A stretch of DNA of 64,000 nucleotides. It comes from Roseomonas sp. KE2513 (GTDB lineage: Bacteria; Pseudomonadota; Alphaproteobacteria; Acetobacterales; Acetobacteraceae). The notes beneath the pieces are model-generated. The model ran no database searches, was not told the origin of the DNA, and was given only the letters and a program-made list of their open reading frames with translations. The position numbers were made by a program, and so were the translations under genes. Positions 17,199 through 24,622 of the stretch are shown one piece after another. The stretch's first letter is position 1, and each line of letters begins with the position of its first letter. The stretch is from assembly GCF_016107305.1 (NCBI RefSeq), contig NZ_RCVR01000006.1, positions 62,001 through 126,000 of the forward strand, given 5' to 3'.

Positions 17199-18524
17199 TC
17201 AGGCGATCGCGTGAATCGCGTCGGAAAGGGTGCCGATCAGCCGGTCCACATGCGGCTTCTCGATGATCAGCGGGGGCGAGAGCGCGACGATGTCGCCGGT
17301 CACGCGGACCAGCACGCCGTCGTCGAAGCAGCGGCGGAACACGTCCATGGCGCGCGCACCCGGCTTGCCCTCGCGCGGCGCCAGCTCGATCCCCGCGATG
17401 AGGCCGAGATTGCGGATATCGACCACGCCGGGGGCGGAACGGAGCGAGTGCGCCGCCTCCTCCCAATAGGGCTCGATGGCCCGCGCCCGGCCGGGCAGGT
17501 CCTCCTCGCGGTGGAGCGCCAGCGTCGCGATGGCGGCGGCGGAGGCGAGAGGGTGGCCGGAATAGGTATAACCGTGGAACAGCTCGATCCCCGCCGGCGA
17601 GCCCTCCACCACAGCCTCGTAGACGGCGTTGGAGCAGGCGACGGCGCCCATGGGCACGGCGGCGTTGGTCAGGCCCTTGGCCATGGTCATGATGTCCGGC
17701 ACCACCTCCAGCCGCTCCGCCCCGAAATCGGTGCCGAGGCGCCCGAAGCCGGTGATGACCTCGTCGTAAATCAGCAGGATGCCGTTCTTGTCGCAGATCT
17801 CGCGCAGGCGCTTGAGGTAGCCCTTGGGCGGGACGAGCACGCCCGTGGAGCCGGCGACAGGCTCCACCATGACGGCCGCGATGGTGTCGCCGTGCAGGGC
17901 GACGAGATCCTCGAGCTTGTTCGCCAACTCCGCGCCGTGCTCGGGCATGCCCTTGGTGAAGGCGTTGCGCGCGGGATCGTGGGTGTGCGGCAGGTGGTCC
18001 ACATAGGGGAGCATGGCGCCGAACTGCTTGCGGTTGCCGCCGATGCCGCCCACCGACATGCCGCCGAAGCCGACTCCATGATAGCCGCGCTCCCGCCCGA
18101 TGAGGCGCACGCGCTGGGACTGGCCGCGGGCCTTCTGGTAGGCGAGGGCGATCTTCAGCGCCGTGTCCGCGCTCTCGCTGCCGGAATTGGTGAAGAAGAC
18201 CCGGTCGATGCCCGCGGGCGTCATCTCCGCGACTCGCGCTGCGGCCTCGAAGGCGATGGGGTGGCCGAGCTGGAAGGTGGGGGCGAAGTCCATGATCGCG
18301 GCCTGCTTCTGGATGGCCTCCACGATCTCCCGCCGGCCGTGGCCCGCATTGCAGCACCAGAGGCCGGCCGTCCCGTCCAGCACCTCCCGTCCCTCGGGCG
18401 TGAAGTAGGACATGCCCTCGGCGCGGGCGAGCATGCGCGGGTTCGTCTTGAAGTAGCGGTTATCGGAATAGGGCATCCAGAACGAGTCGAGGTCGTTCGG
18501 GCGCGGCGGGGACATGCTGTTCAT
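17199..18524 (-). CDS. Class III aminotransferase (omega-amino acid:pyruvate type)
   Basis: This 441-residue PLP enzyme has FWMPYSDNRYFKTNPRM at the N-terminus, the cofactor region FFTNSGSESADTALKIA, the acidic motif LLIYDEVITGFGRLG and the PLP lysine in TMAKGLTNAAVPMGAV. It resembles beta-alanine:pyruvate and omega-amino-acid aminotransferases. It would move an amino group from an omega-amine to pyruvate. The ATG at 18524 is preferred over 18578 because an AGGTG ribosome site lies at the right distance and the extra 18 residues are not family-like. It heads the minus-strand operon with the binding protein and peptidase. Confidence 0.92.
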   Translation of the reverse strand: MNSMSPPRPNDLDSFWMPYSDNRYFKTNPRMLARAEGMSYFTPEGREVLDGTAGLWCCNAGHGRREIVEAIQKQAAIMDFAPTFQLGHPIAFEAAARVAEMTPAGIDRVFFTNSGSESADTALKIALAYQKARGQSQRVRLIGRERGYHGVGFGGMSVGGIGGNRKQFGAMLPYVDHLPHTHDPARNAFTKGMPEHGAELANKLEDLVALHGDTIAAVMVEPVAGSTGVLVPPKGYLKRLREICDKNGILLIYDEVITGFGRLGTDFGAERLEVVPDIMTMAKGLTNAAVPMGAVACSNAVYEAVVEGSPAGIELFHGYTYSGHPLASAAAIATLALHREEDLPGRARAIEPYWEEAAHSLRSAPGVVDIRNLGLIAGIELAPREGKPGARAMDVFRRCFDDGVLVRVTGDIVALSPPLIIEKPHVDRLIGTLSDAIHAIA

Positions 18525-18598
18525 GGGGGCACCTTTGGGCGTGGGCGCAGGATGGCCCGGCCTGGGCGGTGGAAACAAGGCGTGTAACTGGAAAATGC

Positions 18599-18626
18599 TT
18601 GATTTCCTATATTAGGAACTTATACA
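18599..18626 (+). promoter_or_regulatory. Promoter for the holin-like/GH108 gene
   Basis: TTGATT (18599-18604), a 16-base spacer and TATACA (18621-18626) lie in a sharply AT-rich island within GC-rich DNA, 47 bases upstream of the lysis-type gene. The spacer is almost filled by a palindrome, listed separately. Confidence 0.5.
18604..18618. promoter_or_regulatory. Inverted repeat inside the promoter spacer (candidate operator)
   Basis: Perfect arms TTCCTA and TAGGAA separated by TAT sit between the proposed -35 and -10 boxes. This is the position where MerR-type activators or repressors bind. The divergent aminotransferase begins 80 bases away, so either gene could be the target. Confidence 0.5.
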
Positions 18627-18672
18627 CTGGTGTGGTGATCCGAGGTCCCCTTCACCGCAGGAGCCCCACCGC

Positions 18673-19926
18673 ATGGCACTATCGCTCATCCCCGTCGCGG
18701 CCGCCCTCGTGCCTGACATCCTGCGTCTGGTGGCCGCCGATCCCGCTGGCCTCCTCGCGGCCGCGGCTGCCGAGGCCGTTCACCAAGCGCTCGGTACCGC
18801 CGACCCGGTGGCCGCCCGCGCGGCCCTGGCCGCAGATCCTGGGCGGGCGGCCGCCCTCCGTGCCCGGTTGGCGGAGATTGCCCTGCAAGGTGCCCGTCTT
18901 GCGGCCGAGACCAGCCCGCCCAGGGAGGGGCGCCGGAGCGCGGCTTTCCCTGCCGGTCTCCAATCGAGCCGGGAAGGGGCTGCCATGACACGGGGCGGGG
19001 GGGCGGCCTGGGGACCCGTCACCGTCTCCGCCCTCGTGGTGCTGGGCTTCTTCTCGGTGCTGGCGCTGCTGGTGAGCCTCAACCCGCCGGCCGAGGGCGG
19101 CCCCCGCTTCGACCCGCAGGTGGCAAGCGTGATCAACATCACCGTGGGCACGCTGGGCGCCGCCTTCGCCGCAGTGGTGAATTTCTGGATCGGCTCCTCC
19201 CAGTCCTCCCGCAACAAGGACGCCCTGGTGGGGCGGCTGCAGGAGGTTCAGCTGCAGGCCCGGCTGCAGGGCCCGCCCTCGCCCCCGCAGGGCGCCGCCG
19301 TTTCGGCCGACCCGCCGGCCCCGGCGCTTTCCCTCGTCTCGCTTATCGCGCAGCGGCCGGCTGAGGACCGCTTCGATGCCTGTCTGGACCATGTGCTGGC
19401 GGCGGAAGGGGGCTTCGTAAACCATCCGGCCGATCCCGGTGGCGCCACCAATCTCGGCATCACCCGCCGTATCCTCTCTGACTTTCGCGATGCTGAGGTG
19501 ACCGAGGCGGATGTCCGCGCCCTGACCCGGGCAGAGGCACGCGAGATCTACCGGGCTCGCTACTGGATCCCGATGCGCTGCGCCGAACTGCCCCCCGGGG
19601 TGGACCTAATGGTCTTCGACTTCGGGGTGAACGGCGGGCCTGGCCGCAGCCTTCGCCTCCTCCAGGGAGGTGTCGGGGTGAAGGCGGACGGCTCAATCGG
19701 CCCGATCACCCTCGCTGCGGCCCGGGCCTGCCGCGGAGCGGAGCTGATCGGCCGGCTCGCGGAGGGACGGATGGCCTACTACCGCGGCCTGGATGGGTTC
19801 CAGACCTTCGGCCGAGGCTGGACGCGCCGGGTAGAGGGCGCCCGGCAGGCGGCCCTGAGGATGTCGGCAGGGGGGACTTCCGCGACGGCGATGAGCGCGG
19901 GGTCGGCAGAGAGCCTAGCGGCCTGA
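18673..19926 (+). CDS. Holin-like membrane domain fused to GH108 peptidoglycan hydrolase (lysis-type protein)
   Basis: In this 417-residue protein, about residues 1-100 form an Ala-rich helical region, and about 115-180 contain two hydrophobic helices ending in VVNFWIGSSQSSRNKDALV, which resembles phage/GTA holin-type membrane proteins. A Pro-rich linker follows. From about residue 235 comes a glycosyl hydrolase 108 domain with the catalytic-Glu motif LAAEGGFVNHPADPGGATNLG, YWIPMRCAELP, and a C-terminal peptidoglycan-binding segment (VKADGSIGPITL). It would cleave peptidoglycan glycan strands. No capsid or other phage genes adjoin; tRNA-Arg follows. The holin assignment is weaker than the GH108 one. 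Confidence 0.82.
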   Translation: MALSLIPVAAALVPDILRLVAADPAGLLAAAAAEAVHQALGTADPVAARAALAADPGRAAALRARLAEIALQGARLAAETSPPREGRRSAAFPAGLQSSREGAAMTRGGGAAWGPVTVSALVVLGFFSVLALLVSLNPPAEGGPRFDPQVASVINITVGTLGAAFAAVVNFWIGSSQSSRNKDALVGRLQEVQLQARLQGPPSPPQGAAVSADPPAPALSLVSLIAQRPAEDRFDACLDHVLAAEGGFVNHPADPGGATNLGITRRILSDFRDAEVTEADVRALTRAEAREIYRARYWIPMRCAELPPGVDLMVFDFGVNGGPGRSLRLLQGGVGVKADGSIGPITLAAARACRGAELIGRLAEGRMAYYRGLDGFQTFGRGWTRRVEGARQAALRMSAGGTSATAMSAGSAESLAA

Positions 19927-19998
19927 GCCGCTCTACAGGTGAGGCGGTCGCCCGTCAGGGGTTCCCCCCGGCGGGCGGCTGGGCTATTGAGCCCGTGG

Positions 19999-20075
19999 GG
20001 ACCCGTAGCTCAGCTGGATAGAGCGTTGCCCTCCGAAGGCAAAGGTCGCACGTTCGAATCGTGTCGGGTCCGCCA
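19999..20075 (+). tRNA. tRNA-Arg (anticodon CCG)
   Basis: The 77-base cloverleaf has acceptor GGACCCG paired with CGGGTCC, D arm GCTC/GAGC, anticodon stem TTGCC/GGCAA with loop CTCCGAA (anticodon CCG, reading CGG), T arm GCACG/CGTGT with loop TTCGAAT, discriminator G and encoded CCA. All stems pair (one G-T). CGG is expected to be a frequent arginine codon at this GC content. Confidence 0.97.
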
Positions 20076-20159
20076 GAATGCCCAGCTCCGCGCCGCCCGT
20101 GTTGCCGGGCCTCGCTTGCTCGCGGTGTGAAATGGCAGCCTGGGCGCCTGGTTCAGGAA

Positions 20160-20183
20160 ACCGTAACGAGATCACGTTACGGT
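20160..20183. promoter_or_regulatory. 24-base interrupted palindrome upstream of the polysaccharide locus
   Basis: Perfect 9-base arms ACCGTAACG and CGTTACGGT are separated by AGATCA, 88 bases before the first small gene of the polysaccharide region. Its symmetry and location suggest an operator for a dimeric regulator. It is not followed by a T-run, so terminator function is unlikely. Confidence 0.5.
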
Positions 20184-20271
20184 CAATCATGAACTTGCGT
20201 TCCCCCACCTATTTCATTCGGCCCGGGTTTTCGACAGGAATACAGTACCGGACGAGCGGAGCGGGAGCGGC

Positions 20272-20469
20272 ATGCTTGATCTAAGTGCCATTTTGTTTAC
20301 CACAATTCTGTGTGTCTTTATCGCCGTTCGCGCCGTGATTCTGGACAGCAAAATTCCCTGGTTCAGCCAGCCGCAGCCCGAAGAGATGCAGAGGAAGACA
20401 CAGGAAGTGGATGAGGGCTGGCGCCGGAAGCACGCGCGCACGGCCGGCGCCGCGCGCGGGGAGAGATAA
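20272..20469 (+). CDS. Small membrane-anchored protein at the head of the polysaccharide locus
   Basis: This 65-residue protein has one N-terminal hydrophobic helix (about 4-25, ILFTTILCVFIAVRAVIL) followed by a charged tail rich in Gln, Glu, Lys and Arg. It starts at ATG 20272 after GGGAGCGG and ends 6 bases before the O-antigen-ligase gene, so it is very likely co-transcribed. The base composition is noticeably less GC-rich than the neighbours. Function unknown; an accessory role for the ligase is inference from position only. Confidence 0.6.
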   Translation: MLDLSAILFTTILCVFIAVRAVILDSKIPWFSQPQPEEMQRKTQEVDEGWRRKHARTAGAARGER

Positions 20470-20475
20470 GGCCCC

Positions 20476-22071
20476 ATGCTTCGCAGCGTCTATCTGACCC
20501 TCATCTATATCGCTTTCGTCACGCTCGGGGTGGCCGCGCCCTTCGTGTTCAGCCTCGGCTATGTCTGGGTCGATACATTCACGCCGCAGAACGTCGCCTA
20601 CTCGATCCTTCCCTCGATTCCGGTCTCGCTGATCATGGCGCTTCTGGCGATCGGCGGCTACGTGATCATGGACCGCCGCGATCCGCCGGGCATCTCTCTC
20701 ATCCTCGTGCTCACCGTGCTCTTTGCGGGCTGGGTGACCTTCACGACCGCCGTGCTCGCCGTCTCGCCCTGGTCAGCCTGGACGAAGTGGAATTGGGCGG
20801 TGAAGACGATCCTCTTCTCCGCTTTTATCCCCTACGTCTTCCGCTCGCGCGTGCAGATCGAAGCCTTCCTCCAGATCTACCTCTTCTCACTGGCGATCCA
20901 CGTCCTGCCCACCGGGTTGAAAACCATTATCAACGGCGGCGGCTACGGCATGGCCCTCGGCGTGGTGAGCGGCAATTCCGGCTTCGCGGAGGGAAGCACC
21001 CTCGCGGCCGTCGCCCTGATGCTGCTGCCGATCATCCTCTACCTGCGCAACCACACCATTCTCGTGCCGAAGCATCCGATCACGAACCTGATGTATATCG
21101 GCCTCGCGGTCGCGACCATTACCTGCGCGGTTGGCACCTACGCCCGCACCGGGCTCATTGGCATGCTCGTCGTCGGCACCGGGCTGTGGCTCCGCACGCG
21201 GCATAAGGTGACCTACGGCCTGATGGGCGCGGTGGCGGGGGCAGCACTCGTCTTCTTTACGTCGAGCGCCTGGAACGAACGGATTTCCACAATCAACGAC
21301 TACAAGTCCGAAGGCTCGGCCCTCGGGCGCATTCTCGTTTGGAAGTGGACCCTCGACTTTGTTGCCCACAACCCGCTGGGCGGCGGGTTCAACTCGTATG
21401 AAGTGAACGAGATCCGCTTCCCTGCCGCGGATGGCGGGTTGGAGGACGATGTTTTCAGGGGCAAAGCCTTCCACAGCATCTACTTCGAGGTGCTGGGGGA
21501 GCATGGTTGGCCGGGCCTCGCCCTCTTTGGCGCGCTGATCGTCACCGCCTTCCTCTCGCTCCAGCGGACCTCGCGATGGGCGAAGAAGACGCCGGGAATG
21601 GAGTGGCTGCGAGAACTTGCCTACGCCTTGCAGGTCTCCCTGATTACGCTGCTCGCCTGCGGTTCCTTCATCGGCGTCGCCTTCCAGCCGATGCTTTACT
21701 ACATGTTCGCCCTTTCGGCCTGCCTCGCCCACCATGTCCAACGGCTGAAGAAGGGGGCGGCGGACGCGGCAAAGCAGCAGCGCAGCTGGCGGGATCGGCC
21801 CGCCCTGCCGAAGCCTGCCGGCCCTGCGCTGCCCGAGCCGGCGGTGGCCGCAGGCGGCGGCTGGCGCGCGGCGCCCGCGGCCAAGGGACTGGCGGGCGGA
21901 CCCGCCTACAAGCCGCCCGCCCCCGCCCGCCAGCCGGGCTGGCGCAACCGCCCCGCAGCGGGAACCGCGACGCTCGCCGCCACCCCCGCCCTGGTGGGGT
22001 CCCAGGATGCCGGCTGGCGCGGACGGGCCGCGCCGGCGAGAATGGAAGGCGACCTTCCGGTCAAGGGTTGA
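20476..22071 (+). CDS. O-antigen ligase/polymerase family protein (XrtA-associated O-glycosylation ligase type)
   Basis: This 531-residue protein has about ten hydrophobic helices over residues 1-420. It has a Wzy_C-like periplasmic loop (EGSALGRILVWKWTLDFVA, NPLGGGFNSYEVNE) and an N-terminal region (VWVDTFTPQNVAYSI) characteristic of the exosortase-A-linked O-glycosylation ligase family. It would polymerise or transfer undecaprenyl-linked glycans at the periplasmic face. The C-terminal tail (about 430-531) is Ala/Pro/Gly-rich with four Trp-Arg units at W438, W463, W489 and W514, a 25-26-residue repeat. No exosortase gene is in this window. Confidence 0.87.
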   Translation: MLRSVYLTLIYIAFVTLGVAAPFVFSLGYVWVDTFTPQNVAYSILPSIPVSLIMALLAIGGYVIMDRRDPPGISLILVLTVLFAGWVTFTTAVLAVSPWSAWTKWNWAVKTILFSAFIPYVFRSRVQIEAFLQIYLFSLAIHVLPTGLKTIINGGGYGMALGVVSGNSGFAEGSTLAAVALMLLPIILYLRNHTILVPKHPITNLMYIGLAVATITCAVGTYARTGLIGMLVVGTGLWLRTRHKVTYGLMGAVAGAALVFFTSSAWNERISTINDYKSEGSALGRILVWKWTLDFVAHNPLGGGFNSYEVNEIRFPAADGGLEDDVFRGKAFHSIYFEVLGEHGWPGLALFGALIVTAFLSLQRTSRWAKKTPGMEWLRELAYALQVSLITLLACGSFIGVAFQPMLYYMFALSACLAHHVQRLKKGAADAAKQQRSWRDRPALPKPAGPALPEPAVAAGGGWRAAPAAKGLAGGPAYKPPAPARQPGWRNRPAAGTATLAATPALVGSQDAGWRGRAAPARMEGDLPVKG

Positions 22072-22072
22072 G

Positions 22073-22103
22073 AGCCCGGCCCTCCCTCAGCGGGGGCCGG
22101 GCT
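22073..22103. terminator. Hairpin between convergent ligase and acyltransferase genes
   Basis: Arms AGCCCGGCCC (22073-22082) and GGGCCGGGCT (22094-22103) pair perfectly around an 11-base loop. It starts just after the ligase stop and runs into the last codons of the opposing acyltransferase. With no T-run, it is at best a Rho-assisted or pausing structure acting in both directions. Confidence 0.4.
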
Positions 22104-23196
22104 GCGTCGAGGCACCTGAACCGGGCAGGGGGCGGCTTCGCAGCAGGGCCTGCACGGCCTGCTGCCCCGGCCGCTCGACCAAGCGGTAGAGAACGACTGA
22201 CAGGACCCCGGTGACGAGCACATAGGTGCCAAGGATCGCCAGCAGCGGCGTGTCGGGGCCAACGATGAGAAACTTGACCCAGTCCTTCACGAAGTAATGC
22301 ACGAGATAGGTTGAGTAGGAGATGTCGCCGAGCCGCTCCAGCACCGGCACCCGGAGCGCGCGCGCCAGCGGGTTGTTCTCGTCGGTAAGAGCGTAGATCA
22401 GGCACAGGAAGCCCGCGGGCATGACGGCGTAGTCCGGCACCGGCAGCATGGCATAGGCCGCGAAGAGGGCGAGGGCGAGGCCCGCCGCGATCCCGCTCCG
22501 CCACGGGCCGCGCGCCGGACAGAGAGTGGTGAAGTGGCAGAGCAGTACGCCCGTCTGGAATTCGATCAGGCAGCGCATCAGCCCGAGGCGCGGGATCTCG
22601 CCGCCGAGTTCCCCGCCATTTGCCGCCGTCAGCACCGCGAGAAGCACGAGCAGCAGGATCGCCCCGCCGACGACGAGAACCCGCCTGCGATAGGCCGGGA
22701 CGAGGAGAGGGGTGAGGATCGGGAAAACGAGGTAGGAGAACCACTCGGTGCTGATCGACCAAGCCGGTATGTTCCACCGGATGTCGTCCGTCAGGCCCCA
22801 GTTCTGCACGAGGAAGAGGCTCATTACGTAGTAGGCAGGGTCGTAGCGGTGATCGACCGTACCCAGGGTCGAGAAGAACTTCAGCGCGATAGGGTTCGCA
22901 AGAAAGACGAGCATCATGAAGAGGTGCAGCGGGTAGATCCGCGCGAGCCGCAGCAAGAGGAAGCGGATGCTGTCTCCGAGGCGGAAGGTCTCCATCCGGC
23001 TGGCGTAGTTGAGGGCGATGACGAAGCCGCTCAGCTCGAAGAACAGGTCCACCGCAAGGTAGCCCTTGGCGGTGAAAGCCTGGATGGCCCAGGGCGTGCC
23101 CGCGGGGAAGAACTCCCGGAAATGGTAGAGCACCACCCACCAGGCCGCGACGCCGCGCAGCGAGGTGAGCGCGTGAATCGGTCTCACTCTGCTCAA
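22087..23196 (-). CDS. Acyltransferase 3 family (OafA/YrhL-like) membrane protein
   Basis: The core starts RPIHALTSLRGVAAWWVVLYH, the acyltransferase-3 hallmark with the Arg and His of the RGxAxxxVxxxH pattern, followed by FFELSGFVIALNY, SRMETF and about ten membrane helices. Such proteins O-acetylate or otherwise acylate surface polysaccharides. I place the start at TTG 23196 (GGGAG ribosome site 7 bases upstream), giving 369 residues; GTG 23187 is an alternative. The longer frame to ATG 23331 has an Arg-rich, non-family N-terminus. It is divergent from the GT4 gene and convergent with the ligase. Confidence 0.87.
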   Translation of the reverse strand: MSRVRPIHALTSLRGVAAWWVVLYHFREFFPAGTPWAIQAFTAKGYLAVDLFFELSGFVIALNYASRMETFRLGDSIRFLLLRLARIYPLHLFMMLVFLANPIALKFFSTLGTVDHRYDPAYYVMSLFLVQNWGLTDDIRWNIPAWSISTEWFSYLVFPILTPLLVPAYRRRVLVVGGAILLLVLLAVLTAANGGELGGEIPRLGLMRCLIEFQTGVLLCHFTTLCPARGPWRSGIAAGLALALFAAYAMLPVPDYAVMPAGFLCLIYALTDENNPLARALRVPVLERLGDISYSTYLVHYFVKDWVKFLIVGPDTPLLAILGTYVLVTGVLSVVLYRLVERPGQQAVQALLRSRPLPGSGASTQPGPR

Positions 23197-23437
23197 ACCG
23201 TGACTCCCGTGCCGGGGTTGGAGCCGGCCCCCGATCCGGGTCCGGCGAGGCGACGCGCCCTCTCGGCCAGAGAGGCAGAACGCATGCGGGCGAGCTCGTT
23301 GCAAGAGCGCACGGCCGCGTATCGTCCCCACCTGGGACCGCCAGCCGTCCCTCGGCTACTAGACGCCGGGCTCGAGGGCCGTCAGGTTGCGCCCCGTCGC
23401 GCATCGCGACCTGGCACGAAGAGGTGTGGGAGCCCGA

Positions 23438-24622
23438 ATGCTGCGCGTGCTCACCATCTCCACGCTGTTCCCGAACGCCGCGCGACCGACCTTCGGTGTC
23501 TTCGTGGAGCAACAGACCCGCGCCCTCGCTGCCCGGCAGGGGGTGGAGGTTCGCGTAGTCAACCCGATCGGCCGGCCCCCCTTTCCACTCGACCTACACC
23601 CCCACTACCGGCCCCTGCGCAACCTGCCGGCCGAGGAGAGCTGGAAGGGTGTCCGCGTCGCGCGGCCGCGCATGCTGACGATCCCGGGTCTCAGCGGGCG
23701 CTTCAACCCGGCTCTCCTGGCCCGGGCAGCCCGCCCCGTGATCGCGCGCTGGCGGGACGAGGGCTTCGCCTTCGACGTGATCGACGCCCAGTTCTTCTAT
23801 CCCGACGGCCCTGCCGCCGAGCGGCTGGCAGCAGAGTTCGGGGTGCCGCTGCTGGTCAAGGCGCGGGGCGCTGACATCCATTACTGGGGCGCACGCCCTG
23901 GCTGCCGGAAGGGGATCATGAGGGCCGCTGCCCGGGCCGGCCGCCTCCTCGCTGTCTCGCAGTCCCTCGCGCGGGACATGGCGGGCATGGGCATGGATGC
24001 CGCCAAGATCGCCGTGCACTACACCGGCTGCGACCTCGAGCGCTTCCGCCCGGGCGACCGCGCGGCAGCGAAGCGCAACCTTGGCGTGACGGGGCCGCTG
24101 GTGGTGAGCCTCGGGTCGCTCATCCCGCGCAAGGGACACGAGCTGGTGATCGAGGCCATGGCGGAGGTCGAGGGCGCCACCCTCCTCGTGGTGGGGGAAG
24201 GGCCGGAGCGCGACCGGCTGGAGCGCCTCGTCCGCCAGCGCGGGCTGGAGGAGCGGGTGCGGCTCCTCGGCAATCGCCCCCATGCCGAGCTGCCGGGAAT
24301 CCTGGGGGCCGCCGACGTCATGGCCCTCGCCTCCAAGAGCGAGGGGCTGGCCAATGCCTGGGTCGAGGCGCTCGCCTGCGGCACCCCGGTCGTGACGCCG
24401 GACGTGGACGGGGCCGCGGAGGCCATCGACCGCCCGGCGGCCGGCCGCTTGCTACGTGAGCGGACGCCGACGGCGATCGCCGCCGCCATCCGGGACGTCC
24501 TGGCCGACCCGCCCCCCCAGGCCGCCGTGCGGGAGAGCGCGGAGCGCTTCAGTTGGGAACGAAACGGTCGGCAGCTGCACGAGCATCTGTCGCATCTGGC
24601 TGCCACGGCTCCTGCCCGCTGA
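23438..24622 (+). CDS. Glycosyltransferase family 4
   Basis: This 394-residue protein has a GT-B fold: LRVLTISTLFPNAARPTFGV at the N-terminus, an acceptor-side KARGADIHYW, VVSLGSLIPRKGHELVIEA at the start of the nucleotide-sugar domain, and the EX7E-type donor motif in SKSEGLANAWVEALACGTPV (about 300-320). It is predicted to add a sugar to the lipid-linked repeat unit in the cytoplasm. ATG 23438 has a GGGAG ribosome site. Its last 74 bases overlap the 3' end of the convergent amidotransferase gene. Confidence 0.9.
   Translation: MLRVLTISTLFPNAARPTFGVFVEQQTRALAARQGVEVRVVNPIGRPPFPLDLHPHYRPLRNLPAEESWKGVRVARPRMLTIPGLSGRFNPALLARAARPVIARWRDEGFAFDVIDAQFFYPDGPAAERLAAEFGVPLLVKARGADIHYWGARPGCRKGIMRAAARAGRLLAVSQSLARDMAGMGMDAAKIAVHYTGCDLERFRPGDRAAAKRNLGVTGPLVVSLGSLIPRKGHELVIEAMAEVEGATLLVVGEGPERDRLERLVRQRGLEERVRLLGNRPHAELPGILGAADVMALASKSEGLANAWVEALACGTPVVTPDVDGAAEAIDRPAAGRLLRERTPTAIAAAIRDVLADPPPQAAVRESAERFSWERNGRQLHEHLSHLAATAPAR

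Noticed and set aside
18673-20100. Prophage integrated at tRNA-Arg
   Set aside because: I saw no duplication of the tRNA 3' end, integrase next to it or structural phage genes. XerD at 60,691 is a housekeeping recombinase.
20130-20150. Sigma-54 promoter before the polysaccharide locus
   Set aside because: A GG-N10-GC spacing exists, but the flanking TGGCAC and TTGC consensus bases do not match well enough.
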